A stretch of DNA of 64,000 nucleotides from Callaeas wilsoni (lineage: Eukaryota; Chordata; Aves; Passeriformes; Callaeidae), in the NCBI GenBank assembly GCA_013398955.1, contig VWPU01014059.1, positions 558,001 to 622,000 on the forward strand. The letters run 5' to 3'. The notes below the pieces were generated by a model. The model was not told the origin of the DNA, did not search any database, and saw only the letters and a list, made by a program, of their open reading frames with translations. Within the stretch, counting starts at the first letter, position 1; every line of letters begins with the position of its first letter. This document shows positions 52,205 through 64,000 of this stretch, piece after piece. Made by a program: the position numbers and the translations under genes.

Positions 52205-52384
52205 TTCCCTTCCCTTCCCTTCCCTTCCCTTCCCTTCCCTTCCCTTCCCTTCCCTTCCCTTCCCTTCCCTTCCCTTCCCTTCCCTTCCCTTCCCTTCCCT
52301 TCCCTTCCCTTCCCTTCCCTTCCCTTCCCTTCCCTTCCCTTCCCTTCCCTTCCCTTCCCTTCCCTTCCCTTCCCTTCCCTTCCC
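52205..52384. repeat. (TTCCC)n perfect array, 36 copies
   Basis: 180 bp of pure TTCCC units with no interruption, all pyrimidine on the plus strand and all purine on the minus strand. Arrays of this kind can form intramolecular triplex (H-DNA) and block polymerases. The Gly-Arg-Glu-Gly-Lys-type frame on the minus strand and the Pro-Ser-Leu-Pro-Phe frame on the plus strand are artefacts. Confidence 0.98.
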
Positions 52385-53765
52385 ATTTTATGACATGACA
52401 GAATTCTTAGACTTCTCCTGTAGATGCTTTTCTTCTCTTAAGAAAGTTGCAATTCATAAAATTTAATAGGACTTCAGATATTTTTAGGACAAATAGCAGA
52501 TGTTATAAAATCTTGAGAGTCAGTGGATTAATGAGAATCCAAGTAGCTATATGGAAAGATCTTCCTGCCTAAGGAGAAGATGATATAGGGAGTTGTGTGA
52601 CATGAGGTCCAGCACGTTGGTGGGCAGCTACAATTCAAAGGAAGGAGGCTTGAATCAAATAAGACAAAGACACACTTGATTCTGAAATGAACTGAGAGAT
52701 ATTCGTCTTGCATCAAAGATCATCTTAACAGTTGTCCTAAATTTTTTATATATACTGTATTCATACAATTTTCATGATACTTTTATGATAAACACAAGTG
52801 ATAAATTTGTTTTATTGCTCTTCAGAAGTACTTTTGTGTCCAATTAGTTTGGTACCACAGTTTGCTCTAATTAGCCTGGAAATACGCATCATAGTTAATT
52901 TCACTGTACACCATCCGAGAGGCTGGAAATAATTAAATATGTCTTCATTACTCAACTGGCCTGGAAAAAGTATATACATTTCAAGCACTAGTCCTGAAAT
53001 GCTCTTTCAGATGCTGGCAGTCAGTTACAACAAAACTTTGAAAAAAGCCTGAATATGTTGTCAGAAATACACAGCAACAGTCAAAACAATGAGCCATATG
53101 AAGTAATGTAAAATATACTCTTTCCTTAAAGGAACTATATATCTCTGTGGAACATCAAACAAAACAAAAAAAATCCAAAGAGACTGTGTAAAAAATATAA
53201 ATTTAATAGCAATGAAAAATACTTAACATAAACAATAGTATATAAGCAGTGAAGTTAATTAAAACTATAAATAGAGCAAACTTTGAAAATCAAGCCAGAA
53301 ATTTTTTTTTTCAGATTTGTCAAGTAATTAAAATTCAACAGTTGCACTACAAAATAGTGCACTGTGATATATGAAAAGGAGATTATCTTTGTTAAATAAC
53401 TCCATTTTTGATAGTCCTGCCCTAAGTGTCCTCTAATTAAGCTGGAGTTTTATTTTTACCAAAGGCCTGTGTCCACAAAGGATTTAGGTGGCTTTAAAAA
53501 ATGGGCACACAGGCTCCCCTGCAGGGAGCATTCAGCGAGCCAGAGCCCTCACAGCAGCGCACTAAAAGGCAATCTTGGGGGCTGGAACCACTCAGTGTCC
53601 CACAGCTCAGCAAACACTACACAGTAATCAGCCAAGAGGGAGACTCCGTGCTCAGGAACGCCTCAGAAGCATCACTCACGCCTGTGTCCCAGTGGCATGT
53701 ACCTGCCATAACTCACCTCCGGCCCTGAGCATCCTCCTGGAGGGAAAATTGGTTTGTTCCTTTCT
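52385..53765. other. Unannotated DNA, AT-rich then GC-richer
   Basis: An AT-rich part (52385-53490) includes an interval at about 52838-52950 with several TAAT/ATTA cores, which could be a conserved non-coding element. It is followed by a GC-richer patch at 53490-53765. A donor-like GGAG|GTGAGT occurs on the minus strand near 53710, without a matching acceptor that I trust. No gene recognised. Confidence 0.5.
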
Positions 53766-53900
53766 TTGTGTCACAGAAAGGGTAAGCTTGGAAGGGACCA
53801 TGATGGGGTCAGGGTCATCTGGTCCAACCTCACTTTCCTTATGCTGAGGTGGGCAGATTTCATGTTTTACTTTAAAAATAACCCACAGAACCAGGTCATC
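53766..53900 (-). mobile_element. Probable old CR1 3'-end fragment
   Basis: The plus strand reads TCACAGAAAGGGTAAGCTTG then GAAGGGACC, and a little further on GGTCATCTGGTCCAACCTC, matching the shared 3'-terminal pattern of avian CR1 (tcacagaat...ggttgGAAGGGACC...ATCatCTaGTCCAACC). Beyond about 53850 similarity fades, though AACCAGGTCATCCCTATGG near 53889 may belong. It is in the same minus-strand orientation as the other CR1 copies and appears more diverged. Boundaries are approximate. Confidence 0.5.
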
Positions 53901-56900
53901 CCTATGGAAGTGTAAGCTTTTCATTTTGGACAGCCAAGTCTGTCCTGAATTGCCTGAGATGTATACCTACGACCTCCTCAGGTGGTCTGCTCACCTCTAC
54001 TGCAGGTGCACCAACCATTGGATGTTTTGAGAGAGCCTTTTGCAGAATTATCACTCTTTTACATGAAATCTGAATTGAACAATAAAGAGCTTTTAGAAAA
54101 TCAACTCTTAGAGCTGTGGAGGAGCTGGTGTTCTGTTCTGGGAAAAATTTTCAATGTATAACAAATCTTCCAGACTCCAAACTCTCCAGGAAGGTAAGTT
54201 TTAACAGAGATGACATAAGGGAGGGAAAATTCCTGTGGCTGGTTAAACTTTTTAAGTGTTGTAATTTACAGAGTGGGGGAAAAAACTGCAATAGAAATAG
54301 AAAATGCAAGTAGTAAAATCAACGGCAGAACTTAATTGTTATGAAAATCGTAAAATGAGATTTTTAACATTGTAGTGATGTTTTTCCCTCTCAAAATGAA
54401 ATTTTGCAAATTCAATCCCATATAAGAAATGTAGTTTCAGAAGAATCATTAATTTCAAACAAATATGATTCCCTCAAGTTTTCTGTGACCTGGACTATTT
54501 CTTAGCTCTTTCAAGAGACTCATTCTGAATAGACACAAAATTTACATTTAAGCCTGCTTGTTGTCAGAGCATTTAGAAAGGTTATCAGGTGAAACAGAAA
54601 ACTAGAAGAAAAGCTCTTTCTTCATCAGGTACTTCAAACTAGCTTCTAGAACTTATTACCTCCAGCGGTTTGGGAAACCAGGAGATATGTTTACTGTGAA
54701 CATCAGCAGGAAAAGGTTGGCTTCAGCTTGCCTTTACAAATAAAGCAAATCAGACACAAAATTTCATTCTCATGGATTTGCAAATTTGAAATAACCCATT
54801 CCTTTTTGAAGCTAAGACAAATGAAATTTAACCACCTTAAAAAATACTTTTCTATTTAAATATGTTATTTGTATGATCTGACTTTTTCTCATGACTTGAC
54901 AGCTATATTAAACGAAGAGAAATTTAAACCTGAAACAGATATGCCTTCACTGTTGTAATTTAAACTTCAACCAGTAACAACTTCAAATGTCAACACTGAA
55001 ATGTATTCAACCTAAAACAATATCAAGATTAGAAGAAGCATTTTTTCTTTTCATTATGTTAATTTGAATGTCCAAACATGATTGTTTCGAATTATTGACT
55101 TACACGTATTAAACATATTTTTACTTAATTGAAGACTTTCATGAGCCACCAAACTCTTTTTTGAAATTATGCAAGGAGGTAAAAAAAGTTTTAAGTAAAT
55201 TTTTGTTTTTATTTTACTGCAACGAGAGTAAAGCTGTGTAAATGCCTCCTGAATCAAACCAAGCAAGTTTTGGTTAATAAGTGAAAGCAAAGTAGTCATG
55301 CCTTAGGGATGGTACCTTGAGCTGTAAATACTTTTACTTATTGCTGCAGTTGAAATACACATCTGTGGTGAATAGGTACCCATACCCAGAATCTAACTGA
55401 AAACCCACTGAAATCATTATTTTCATTGACCTCAAAGGGCCAATGCAGTCTGATGGCCTAACCTGTTGATATGCAACTGTGTTTGCTTTCACATACCTAT
55501 TTATAGCTATAGGAACATGCGTCAGGTTGTATAGAAGATGCTGTACTTTTAAACGGAGCTACGTACAAACTCATTTATATGTACTGGATATGTATCAGCT
55601 GTTATTTCTCTGACCATTGATATATATAGAAGAATTAATAGAAAAAATAGAGATAATAGTAGTATTATTGTAGATTTTCTATCTGAATAATGATGGTGTG
55701 ATTTACCATAGCAGAACCATAAATGTGTCATTTGGTGATTTCCTCTTAAAACTATAACTTAACTTGACAGCAATGCTAGGTGAGCTAGGTATAATAAAAA
55801 TCACCGCATTCATTTCTTTCTGTCACATTATATTTAAAAAACCCTGCAAGTGAAAAGAAAAATAAAAGGTTATCAGGTTCTAATTGCTCCTGCATTGAAG
55901 GCACTCAACAAAACTTGCGACTTCCTGACCTAGTTCAATAATGTCAAGCACAGCTGATTGGCAACTTTACTGAATGTCCATGTTTCCCTTAATGAAGGGA
56001 AAATGAGGGCAAACTGAACATCACATTAGTACATCCTAGTCCAGCAGCTCTATGCAAAGCTGAGAACTTCAGGAAGAAGAGGTTCATACTTTGACCTCAG
56101 GCTGCAGGTCAGAATTTTCTGCTCACCTTGGAGTCCACAGAGAGTCCGTGAAACAAAGGAAATTTCTGACACAAGTCCTAGGCAAACAACAAAACTTTAA
56201 CACTTCAGCCTTAAAAGAGTATTTTTCAACCCTTACTTTACTCTTAAATGTAAATAACAATTACATAAAATTCCATCTCTTTTTGCCTTGTGTGAGGTTT
56301 AGGCTAACAGCCTTTTCTCTGTTTGCTGGGACACTGAATATAGTGTTATTGATTTCAAGCAGTTTGGAGCATGAGAGGCTGCTGAACTGAGGCCTCTGCA
56401 ACAGCAGAAGGTGGTGTTGGTGTTGTGACAAGTAATACAGTAGCGGCAATTTAATGGAGCATTTCCTTCTGTACATTAGTTAAAAATTAATTTAGAACCT
56501 GGGAGCCCGATCCTAATTTGGAGAAAATCAATGTTTAAACACCCACAGAATTGTACAAGTGAGAGACAAACTTCCAAATTATTGACTGATGCTGCTTATG
56601 TCATCTGTTTGCAGTTCAGGTGTCTGGTTTCTTAAAGGATTTTAGCAGGATTCAAAGTCTTTCCTTATCTCAAACACTGAGCAAACTCAGACAGACCCAG
56701 ACATCATCTGTACCACAGAAGGACCAGTCTGACAAGCCAAGGCAATGCATCACTCCCATGACACTCTGGATTTTTTAACACACAGAATTACAGTAAATAA
56801 CTGACGCTTCACCTTTGCTCTCCCAGCTGTTCGGAGCAGGCAGATCCAGTTCTGACTGTGCTAGATCATCACTGCTTCTCTATGCTATTGACAGAAGGAT

Positions 56901-59900
56901 ATCTTTCCCAGACAAAGAGCCATGGCTCCAACTTCTCAGTCATCTCTCAGACTGCTGGTCTTTCAGGATCTCCTTATTTCAGTAGCATGATCACAGACAA
57001 GATTGCTTAAGGCTAGGAAAGTCAAGATTTTGTAGGAAGAGGAAATATTTGTCATCAAAATGAATGATAGTCCAGCTTTCTGAAACAGAAAGAAAAAGCC
57101 TTTTTTTAAAAGTAAAGAAAAGACCCAGTTTCTATGTAAAATCTTGTCTGCTTTTTTCCAGCTGCAGTTGGTTTAGCTTTAGATAGTTTAACAAAATTGC
57201 TTCCCCTTAAGGGTGGGTGGTCACACTTATGCAGCATCCAGATTTTTCAAAACAGAAGTGGTAATATTAGTATAAATATGATCTATAGTAGCTAGGACTA
57301 TCCAGATGTAATATGAAATCAAATTTGCACAATTAGAACACCATTTTTAAAGGCAATAAAGTCAGTTTTGTTCCTCACATTCTGAAGATTTGTGCTTTAT
57401 TTTTTTTTCTTATTCAATTTCTTTTGGTCTGATATTAGGATAATGTGTGCCCCAGTTTAATAGATGAGGCTAGTTCTGTATCGCTCACCAGAAAAGGCAG
57501 GCTTATGCTCACTAAGAACTTGAAGGAGATTAGATAATTAGCTGCAAAGCGTGAGCAAAAGAGATCATTTCTTTGCAGAGCAGAGCATAATAAAATTCAC
57601 TCACTTTTTAAATTAAAATATACATCTTGTAAATTGTTCTTTTAGATGACTGGATGGTAAAAGTTATGTAAACTGACTGAGGCAAGGAGAATAACAAAAT
57701 AATCCTAATGTAAAACATCACAAAAACAATAGGAAGGGATTCTCTAATTATTTTCAGTGGAGCTGGTCCAAAACTCATAATAAAATTTTAAACAGAATCC
57801 AATATAAAATAAGCCCAACTTTTGTATTATCTTATTCTGCCTGTTTTACTACTTTACCTGCTATAATTTTTGTGTAATTATATGTTTAAGTATCCTCACC
57901 AGCCGTATGCTCTTAGCTGTAATGACTGCAAGTAGATATGAATAGGTGTGGGAGGAAAATGAAATTTTCTGTTTTGTAAATAGGTAGTTTGCCTTTCACT
58001 GTTTCTTTTTAACCTTAATTCACTGCAACCTGGCCAACATTTTTCTGAAAATCAAAATATTTAGTTTTGCTAAATTTTGGATGTTTGTTCAGGTTTTTTG
58101 AACTTCAGAAAAAAAGGTAACTTTTTTGGGTAGAACAAAAGTTACATATAGTTTCTTGCTTTCATGATTGAGCAAGGGAAATGCAAAAAGAGTCATTCCT
58201 CTACAGGACAGTAGAGAAACACAGCAAAATTTATTAAAGACCTGCTTTCTTAGTACAATCTAACAGCTTCCTCTGATCTGAAGTTCAAGGTCTTCCTGAG
58301 TAGCAGGTTTTAACTCATGTTTATTAGCCTTTCATAGATTATTCTTTGAGTCTGCTTAATGAGTGTTTAAATTTATGTAAATTTTTGGCATTGGCAAATA
58401 TTTTAGAAACAAGTAGCACAGATTAATACTCTTTTTTTATGTAGGAAAAAACCAAAACATGTCGTTTGGTTTGAGCCTACTATATGAAAACTTAATTTGA
58501 TTTCCATTGCTTCCTGTATTTAGAGAAGCAGTGCATAGTCATTGTATATAAACATGCCTTCCCCAGGCAAATAATACTGCTTTAGATCTCTGTAATTCCC
58601 CCCTTGTTTGTATCTTTTCTGCCTTGTATAATCTTAATCTATTTGTATGTACTTAATATAGAAAAAAATTGTTTCCTTAATCAGCCTTCTCTCCTTTCAA
58701 TGCATTTTGTCTTTTTTAGTATATCCCATTTTTGGTTAAAACAATCAGAAATTAATTAAATGTTGAATCTATTGGCACTTAACATATATGGTAATACAAT
58801 TATGCTTTCCTTTTTATATCCAGTCGCTTTCCTAATAATTCCTAAAACTCAAATGATTTACATTTTTTGGTTTTTTTTAATATCAGAACTTAGCAAGATT
58901 AAATGTGTCAAGACTTTTAAAGACCTCTTTTGCTTTCTAGGGAGGAGACAAGGAGGAAAAAATAAAATATTCAACATTTAAATCTACAAGATCTTGAAAT
59001 AAACAAAACTCCAATTTTGTCAAATTAGAATCTTGCTATAAACTGAGTGATCTAAATAAATGCAAACAATAAATAAGTACTATATTAGTTAATTTATTGA
59101 AAAGAGTTGAAAAACAACTGTATAAAACACCCTTGAAGAATCCCTTCCTCACACTGGCATTTTCAGACTGACTTTTCCTATCAATATCGTATTTGAATAT
59201 ATTTTTCAGCAGCTGTGATGTGTTTAAATTTTTCCCCTAACATAAGAAAGCCTTCAGTTTTCACAGGAAGTTCATGCAAACACTAAACAAGAAAAAAAAA
59301 AGCCTTTTGTGGACTCCAATCTCCCCTTTTGGAGAATGGAGATGGATCAATTAGCTCGTGCCAGCATTCCCATGTCTTTGCTGGGAACAAACTATCTTTC
59401 TCACTACCTTGCTCTCTGGAGTGCTTACTTGGCTCCTGTTCTGCCCTTCCCCACCATGGAATTTGCACCACCAGCCTGTGCACAGGGGAGCATCACCCAG
59501 GATATCAAAGCTGCTCCCATCACTCCCACACACAGCCCAACCCTGCCTTCCCGGCCATTTGCCTCTCCACACCCAAAAGCAAGAACGAAGCATTGGCCCT
59601 CTTGACTAATTATAAATGTGACTCCTCTTTTTGAAATAACTGATGCTTCTAAAAGGATTTTTTTCCTTCTAAGTCACACTCTGAACACTCTGACTTTGTG
59701 AATCCTATTTGCATGAATGATATTTGAAAAGAACTGTAAAAAGCCTTTACATTTTTATTTGAACCACACATTTAGATGAAAAGAATAAAGACTTTTCAAT
59801 TAAAAGTAGAGGGAAATTGGTTAGGTGACACTCAAGAGTTTTATCAGGTCTTCAGTGATCTGTAGAAAGTTAAATATTTGTTTTGCAAAGCAAATTCCAC

Positions 59901-62900
59901 CGCACATTCATCACCACTGTTCAGCTCTATGAGATAAAATTTGGCTATGGGAGCACAAGGTAAAAGTCAGGGCTCTGGCATGCCATTGAAACATACAGGT
60001 ACTGAATCTCTTTCTGACATAGAAAATATCACTTAACTTCAAGTCCTTCACCTACCAGATTTGAATAGACAACAATTACTGTTACCTCTATCAAAAGGAG
60101 CTTGTGGGAATCATGTTTTACCTGGCTAATACGAGGGTGTGCAAAGGAAATGGAGATGTGCTATCGTTTTCTCTCAACCTCAGGATGCTTAGTCATGTAT
60201 GGTGATGTGGTATGGCAGGGACAGCAAATACGGTAAATGCTCATCTGCAATATTTATTATGATTATTACCTCTGCAGCAAGCAAAGAGCACATTTTACTG
60301 CAAACTGAAATGGGACTGACTGCATTTTTGTTTTAACATAGTAGCATCAACTGAAATTGCCGGTAGATTCCAGCTGCTGAGGTGCTGACTTTGGGCTTGA
60401 CAGCTGTTTCCCTGTTCCTTCCACCATATCACAGCCAGCATTCACACGCCTTTTTCCAACGAGTGGGCCAGATACGCCTACCTTGCTATCAGCTCCTTGG
60501 AGAGAGTCTCTGCTGCTGCTGGCCACCTAAAGGTACAGAAGGACACAGGTGTCTACACACACACACACAGGGCTGCTGAAGACAGGGTGTGTTCGAGCTC
60601 TGGGAAGACTGAAGTAGATAGGTCCCTTGCGCAGTCAGGGTTACCCAGTAAAGATGTTTTGCCTCTATGAGCTTTCTGAGACGGAAATCTCTAAAATAGG
60701 TGAATGAAGGTCTTTAATGGAACAAGCTGGCTTTAGTTTGTGCTTATCCTAAAGCCTCAGCACACTGTTCCAGCAGCATAAAAGACTATAAAATTCAAAT
60801 AGGTTATATTTACAGCCACTGTAAGGCCTCTTTACAGTGTGCAAGTGACAGAAACAAGAAGCAGGTATGCCTGCAAAGTACTTTGGAGGGAGCCTTCTTT
60901 TATAAATTGGAAAGCATCATAATCTTTCAACTCACTATCTCAAGAAGGTTTTATTCAGCCTTTCCTCCTTTTGTTGTGAGGAAAGGTTTGGCTGCAATCA
61001 CTTTACACTTATGGCTGACAAGAATGTATGCCACTGCCATCCATGACAGTATCCTTACTGACCTGATAGGCATGCTGGAGAGGCTTGCTCTCGCCACATC
61101 TTTCACCACCCCAAAAGGGTTTCAAGCCTGTTGTCACTCATGTTTTGGAGTGTGACAGATCCAGCATAAAGGTAGTGTATATGGGAAGCTGAAAAGTTAC
61201 AAGGAAAGGGCATAAATTAGGAAAAGAAAGGAAAAAAAAAAGACTATAAGGAGGTATTTCTTAATGGTAGTATACAACAAACTATAAACTATGATCTACA
61301 GTGTGCTAAAACTCTCTGGTAAAGGAATTGTAAATGCTGTTGTAATGAACAGTTATGCTTCAAGCATGTCTTTAACTTCCTTAAGACAGATTTGAAATTC
61401 TTTATTCAGTCATTAGTGCAGGTCTTGAAACTGATATGATTTTTTTTTCTTCACTCCAGATAAAGAATTGTAAATTTGGCCTTTTGTGTCTGTATGATTC
61501 ATTCCAGCAGTGTCAAACTGAAATCTTTTATGTTTGGATTTGATAACCTATTGCATACAAGCTATTTATCAAAAGTGTTATTAAGTTAAAGGCTAGCTGA
61601 TTACAAAAGATTTTTCTCTTTGATTTACCAAAAGTGACACAGTAACCAAACACACATGCTCTGCTGTGTGCAATTCATCTATATGACAATTTTATCTCAA
61701 AAAAAGGAACACAAAAGGGATAAATAGGTCAGACACTCTGAGTTCTACCTTCCCATCAAAAGTTAAACCGAAGTGTTGCATATAGAATGAAGAAGTGCTC
61801 ATGCAAATCTCTGGCATGACAGACCTTAATCTCTTCTCACCAAAATCACTACAAATTAGAGGGCAGCCCAGGAAAGCCAGTACTCCAGTATCAACGAGTA
61901 CAGAAGAAAGCCACTCCCAGAGTCCTAGTTATGTAAAAAGCAGGGTGCTATTTAGAAGCCTCACCCTTAGAGGAAATCTGATATGTATAAATTAACTTTC
62001 TTAAGAGAAAAGAACCTTGATAACTCTGTCAAGGAGGGCTGTAGATCTGGATGTTGGAAATAGGAAGCAAGGGTGGCTGAAACACCACAGTGCAGTGGTT
62101 CACACTTTATGTTTACCCAAACTAATTTTAAGTTTCTTAAATAAAGATATGTAGCATCCAGAAGATTACATGCCCACAAATTGTTAGAAAGGCTACAGAA
62201 AAAAAAATATTATAGAGGGAAAGCTGAAGTGTCTTAATTTACCGAGTCACTAAGGTACTAAGACTGTACTTACAGCCACAATATTCAAGCTAAAAATCAG
62301 TCATGAATTCTCCTTAATCACCACTGGAACCTCTTGTTGTTTCATAGGCCCGGAGCACCAAAGCATTAAATGTTCCGAACCAGCGGCACACCTATTTAAG
62401 ACTTTGCGGGAGTTCCGCTCCCCAGTTTTGATTTAAAAGATCCTGATATATAATTTACTCAAGCCTTGCAAGAAAAATCAAGGATAAAGCAGCAAAATAA
62501 AAATAAATTAGATAAGCGAACACAGATTTCCTAAAATTATGTAGAGATTATATATACTAAGATAATTTCCCTTCAGAAGATATGAAAGCATGATCTTGCC
62601 CTTGCTGCCACTAAAGTCAATGGTCCACTGGACAGAAAATATGCCATAAAGTGCCTGTAACCTTATTGTTCTGTACCACCAATTTTGTGCTGCACTTTAT
62701 TTCAGGCAAGTCAATCCTTATTTCTGATCATACCTAGTTAAGAATTAGGGCCACTGGTGGTAAAACATAACAGGTTTTGTCCACTGCTTCACTAATGAGC
62801 TACTCCAAGGGAGAAAACTTGAAGGGAAACTAAAGAGAACACTGACTTGAGATAACTACATACAACCCACTCTCTAGCGAAGCAAAAGCCCTGAGGTGTA

Positions 62901-64000
62901 AATTGGTTAAAATTTCTTGGCTTGGAGGAGAAAGGATATTTGCAGCATGAGATCATACAACCCTCTCTCCGAGCAACAGGTATCCTCCTAGGAAATCTGT
63001 GACTATGCGAAGATAGAACATCAGTGAAAAAGCAGGCAACTTTCAGAAGTCATACGTCTAAATAACTATAAAAGCTTTCTCTACTGTATTTCCTGTAAGC
63101 CGTAACTCCACATTTTTTCAATCCTAGTTACAAAATTACAGTGTTATTAGCTACTAAATGTTGAGCTAATGCTGAGCTAATGTTGAATGCATGATAGCAT
63201 AGTTCATGAGGGTGATCCCTAGAAGACTCTCTGGGAGATAAGAGTAACCAGAGCTATTTAATAGGGAAATGAAGGAAGCAGGTGAAATAATTTATATAAA
63301 TATGTTGTACATAACAATCTCATTCTGCTGAGGTTCTTGATAAGTTGATATTTTCTGCCTGTCTCTCTTTATCTATGCCACTGTGCCAAAAGGAGCAACA
63401 TTAGTGTCTAATAGCAATATCCTCAAAGGTACTAAGGCAATTTTCTTCTCTTTTTTACTTCATGATATATTCAGAGATATGTAGAGAGACAGAGTGGCTG
63501 ATTCCTAAGTTTTGTTTAAAAGTAGTATTCAGATCCTATTTTTTTTTACTCATGGGCACAAAATAGAAAATTTTCTCTGGAGAAAAGAGAGTGCAGAGAT
63601 GGTTCTTTGGATATTACTTATAGCTTAGGAGTTCAGCAGCACTATGAAGAACATTATGGGATCAGAAGTTCAGAGCAAAGTTCAAGAGACAGCTTTTGCT
63701 ACACAGAAATTTGGACCTTATTTCATTCTTTCAGTACTTACTCACTGTCACAAGAACGTGACATGAGAGCAAAGCCATTGTCTGGGTAGGGAACAGTGAC
63801 TAGAATCCCTATTTCCAGCCATCTGTGGTGTCCCTTACAACTGATATCCTTTTTAATTGTCCCTAGACCCACAAATTGAAGTTGCTGTTCTCATAATTAA
63901 CATGTGTAGAAATGCTCAAAGACACAACAGCAAAATAAAAATTTGCATTCATAGCCACAGTTTATTGAGGAAGATTACAAACATACTGTACTAAGAAGGC
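53901..64000. other. Unannotated AT-rich DNA to the window end
   Basis: No gene or repeat family recognised. An exon-like interval at about 54112-54194 (weak acceptor TTAG, donor AAG|GTAAGT) is open in one frame but unsupported. A C-rich patch at 59283-59640 is stop-poor in all three plus frames and in at least one minus frame, hence compositional. A short (CA)n lies at about 60555-60568. An 11-bp unit with TGAGCTAA repeats about 2.6 times at 63159-63186. Confidence 0.55.
63159..63186. repeat. 11-bp tandem repeat, 2.6 copies
   Basis: Units starting TGTTGAGCTAA, TGCTGAGCTAA, TGTTGA. This is a small local duplication with one substitution between units. Confidence 0.85.

Noticed and set aside
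52123..52393. Gly-Arg-Glu-Gly-Lys and Pro-Ser-Leu-Pro-Phe repeat frames
   Set aside because: Translation of the (TTCCC)n array on the two strands.
54112..54194. Exon-like interval ending AAG|GTAAGT
   Set aside because: The acceptor is weak (little pyrimidine tract before TTAG) and the peptide is unrecognised. Not strong enough to list as a candidate exon.
59309..59634. GC-rich segment with long open frames, considered as an exon or CpG-island promoter
   Set aside because: All three plus frames and at least one minus frame are open together over about 240 bp, which shows C-rich composition and not coding. Few CpG dinucleotides are present.
1..64000. CRISPR array, operon, phage, plasmid or integron structures
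   Set aside because: No direct-repeat/spacer pattern, ribosome-binding sites or bacterial gene density. The repeats are avian retroelements.

Overview
This window reads as a gene-poor stretch of a bird nuclear genome, most likely from a songbird (Passeriformes). Three observations support that. Two 5'-truncated CR1 LINEs keep the avian CR1 3' end and recognisable ORF2 (reverse transcriptase) remnants. A short SINE has a tRNA-Ile-like head joined to a CR1-type tail, an architecture described in zebra finch. Three solitary LTR-like elements resemble avian endogenous-retrovirus LTRs. The remaining sequence is AT-rich, with dense stops in all frames, scattered microsatellites and A/T tracts. Nothing prokaryotic, plasmid-like or phage-like is present. 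I recognise no intact protein-coding gene, rRNA, functional tRNA or CRISPR array; nearly all open frames are chance frames or shadows of repeats.

Layout: 1-5144 unremarkable AT-rich DNA; 5145-5202 (ATT)n; 5777-6220 minus-strand solo LTR with a duplicated octamer motif in its U3; 6221-9885 unremarkable; 9886-11815 minus-strand CR1 whose ORF2 remnant is interrupted by a second minus-strand solo LTR (10153-10555) and has lost its RT catalytic core by internal deletion; 11816-17394 unannotated apart from a GC-richer block near 12.9-13.1 kb; 17395-18090 plus-strand ERVL-like LTR; 18091-31893 mostly unremarkable, with a candidate 84-bp exon at 25165; 31894-31986 two-phase hexamer repeat; 33775-33912 tRNA-Ile/CR1-tailed SINE; 33913-50352 mostly unremarkable, with a 29-A tract at 40880 and two candidate microexons near 43.9 and 46.3 kb; 50353-50414 near-perfect hairpin; 50604-51960 second minus-strand CR1 with an inactivated RT; 52205-52384 perfect 36-copy pentamer array; 53766-53900 probable old CR1 fragment; 53901-64000 no recognised element.

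The window looks like an intergenic desert or the inside of a very long intron. No operon or pathway can be read from it. The elements are linked through retrotransposition: the SINE carries a tail like that of the CR1 in the same window, which fits the established model of CR1 enzymes mobilising SINEs that share their 3' end. The nested LTR-in-CR1 gives a relative insertion order. The three exon candidates are hypotheses from splice-signal reading only.
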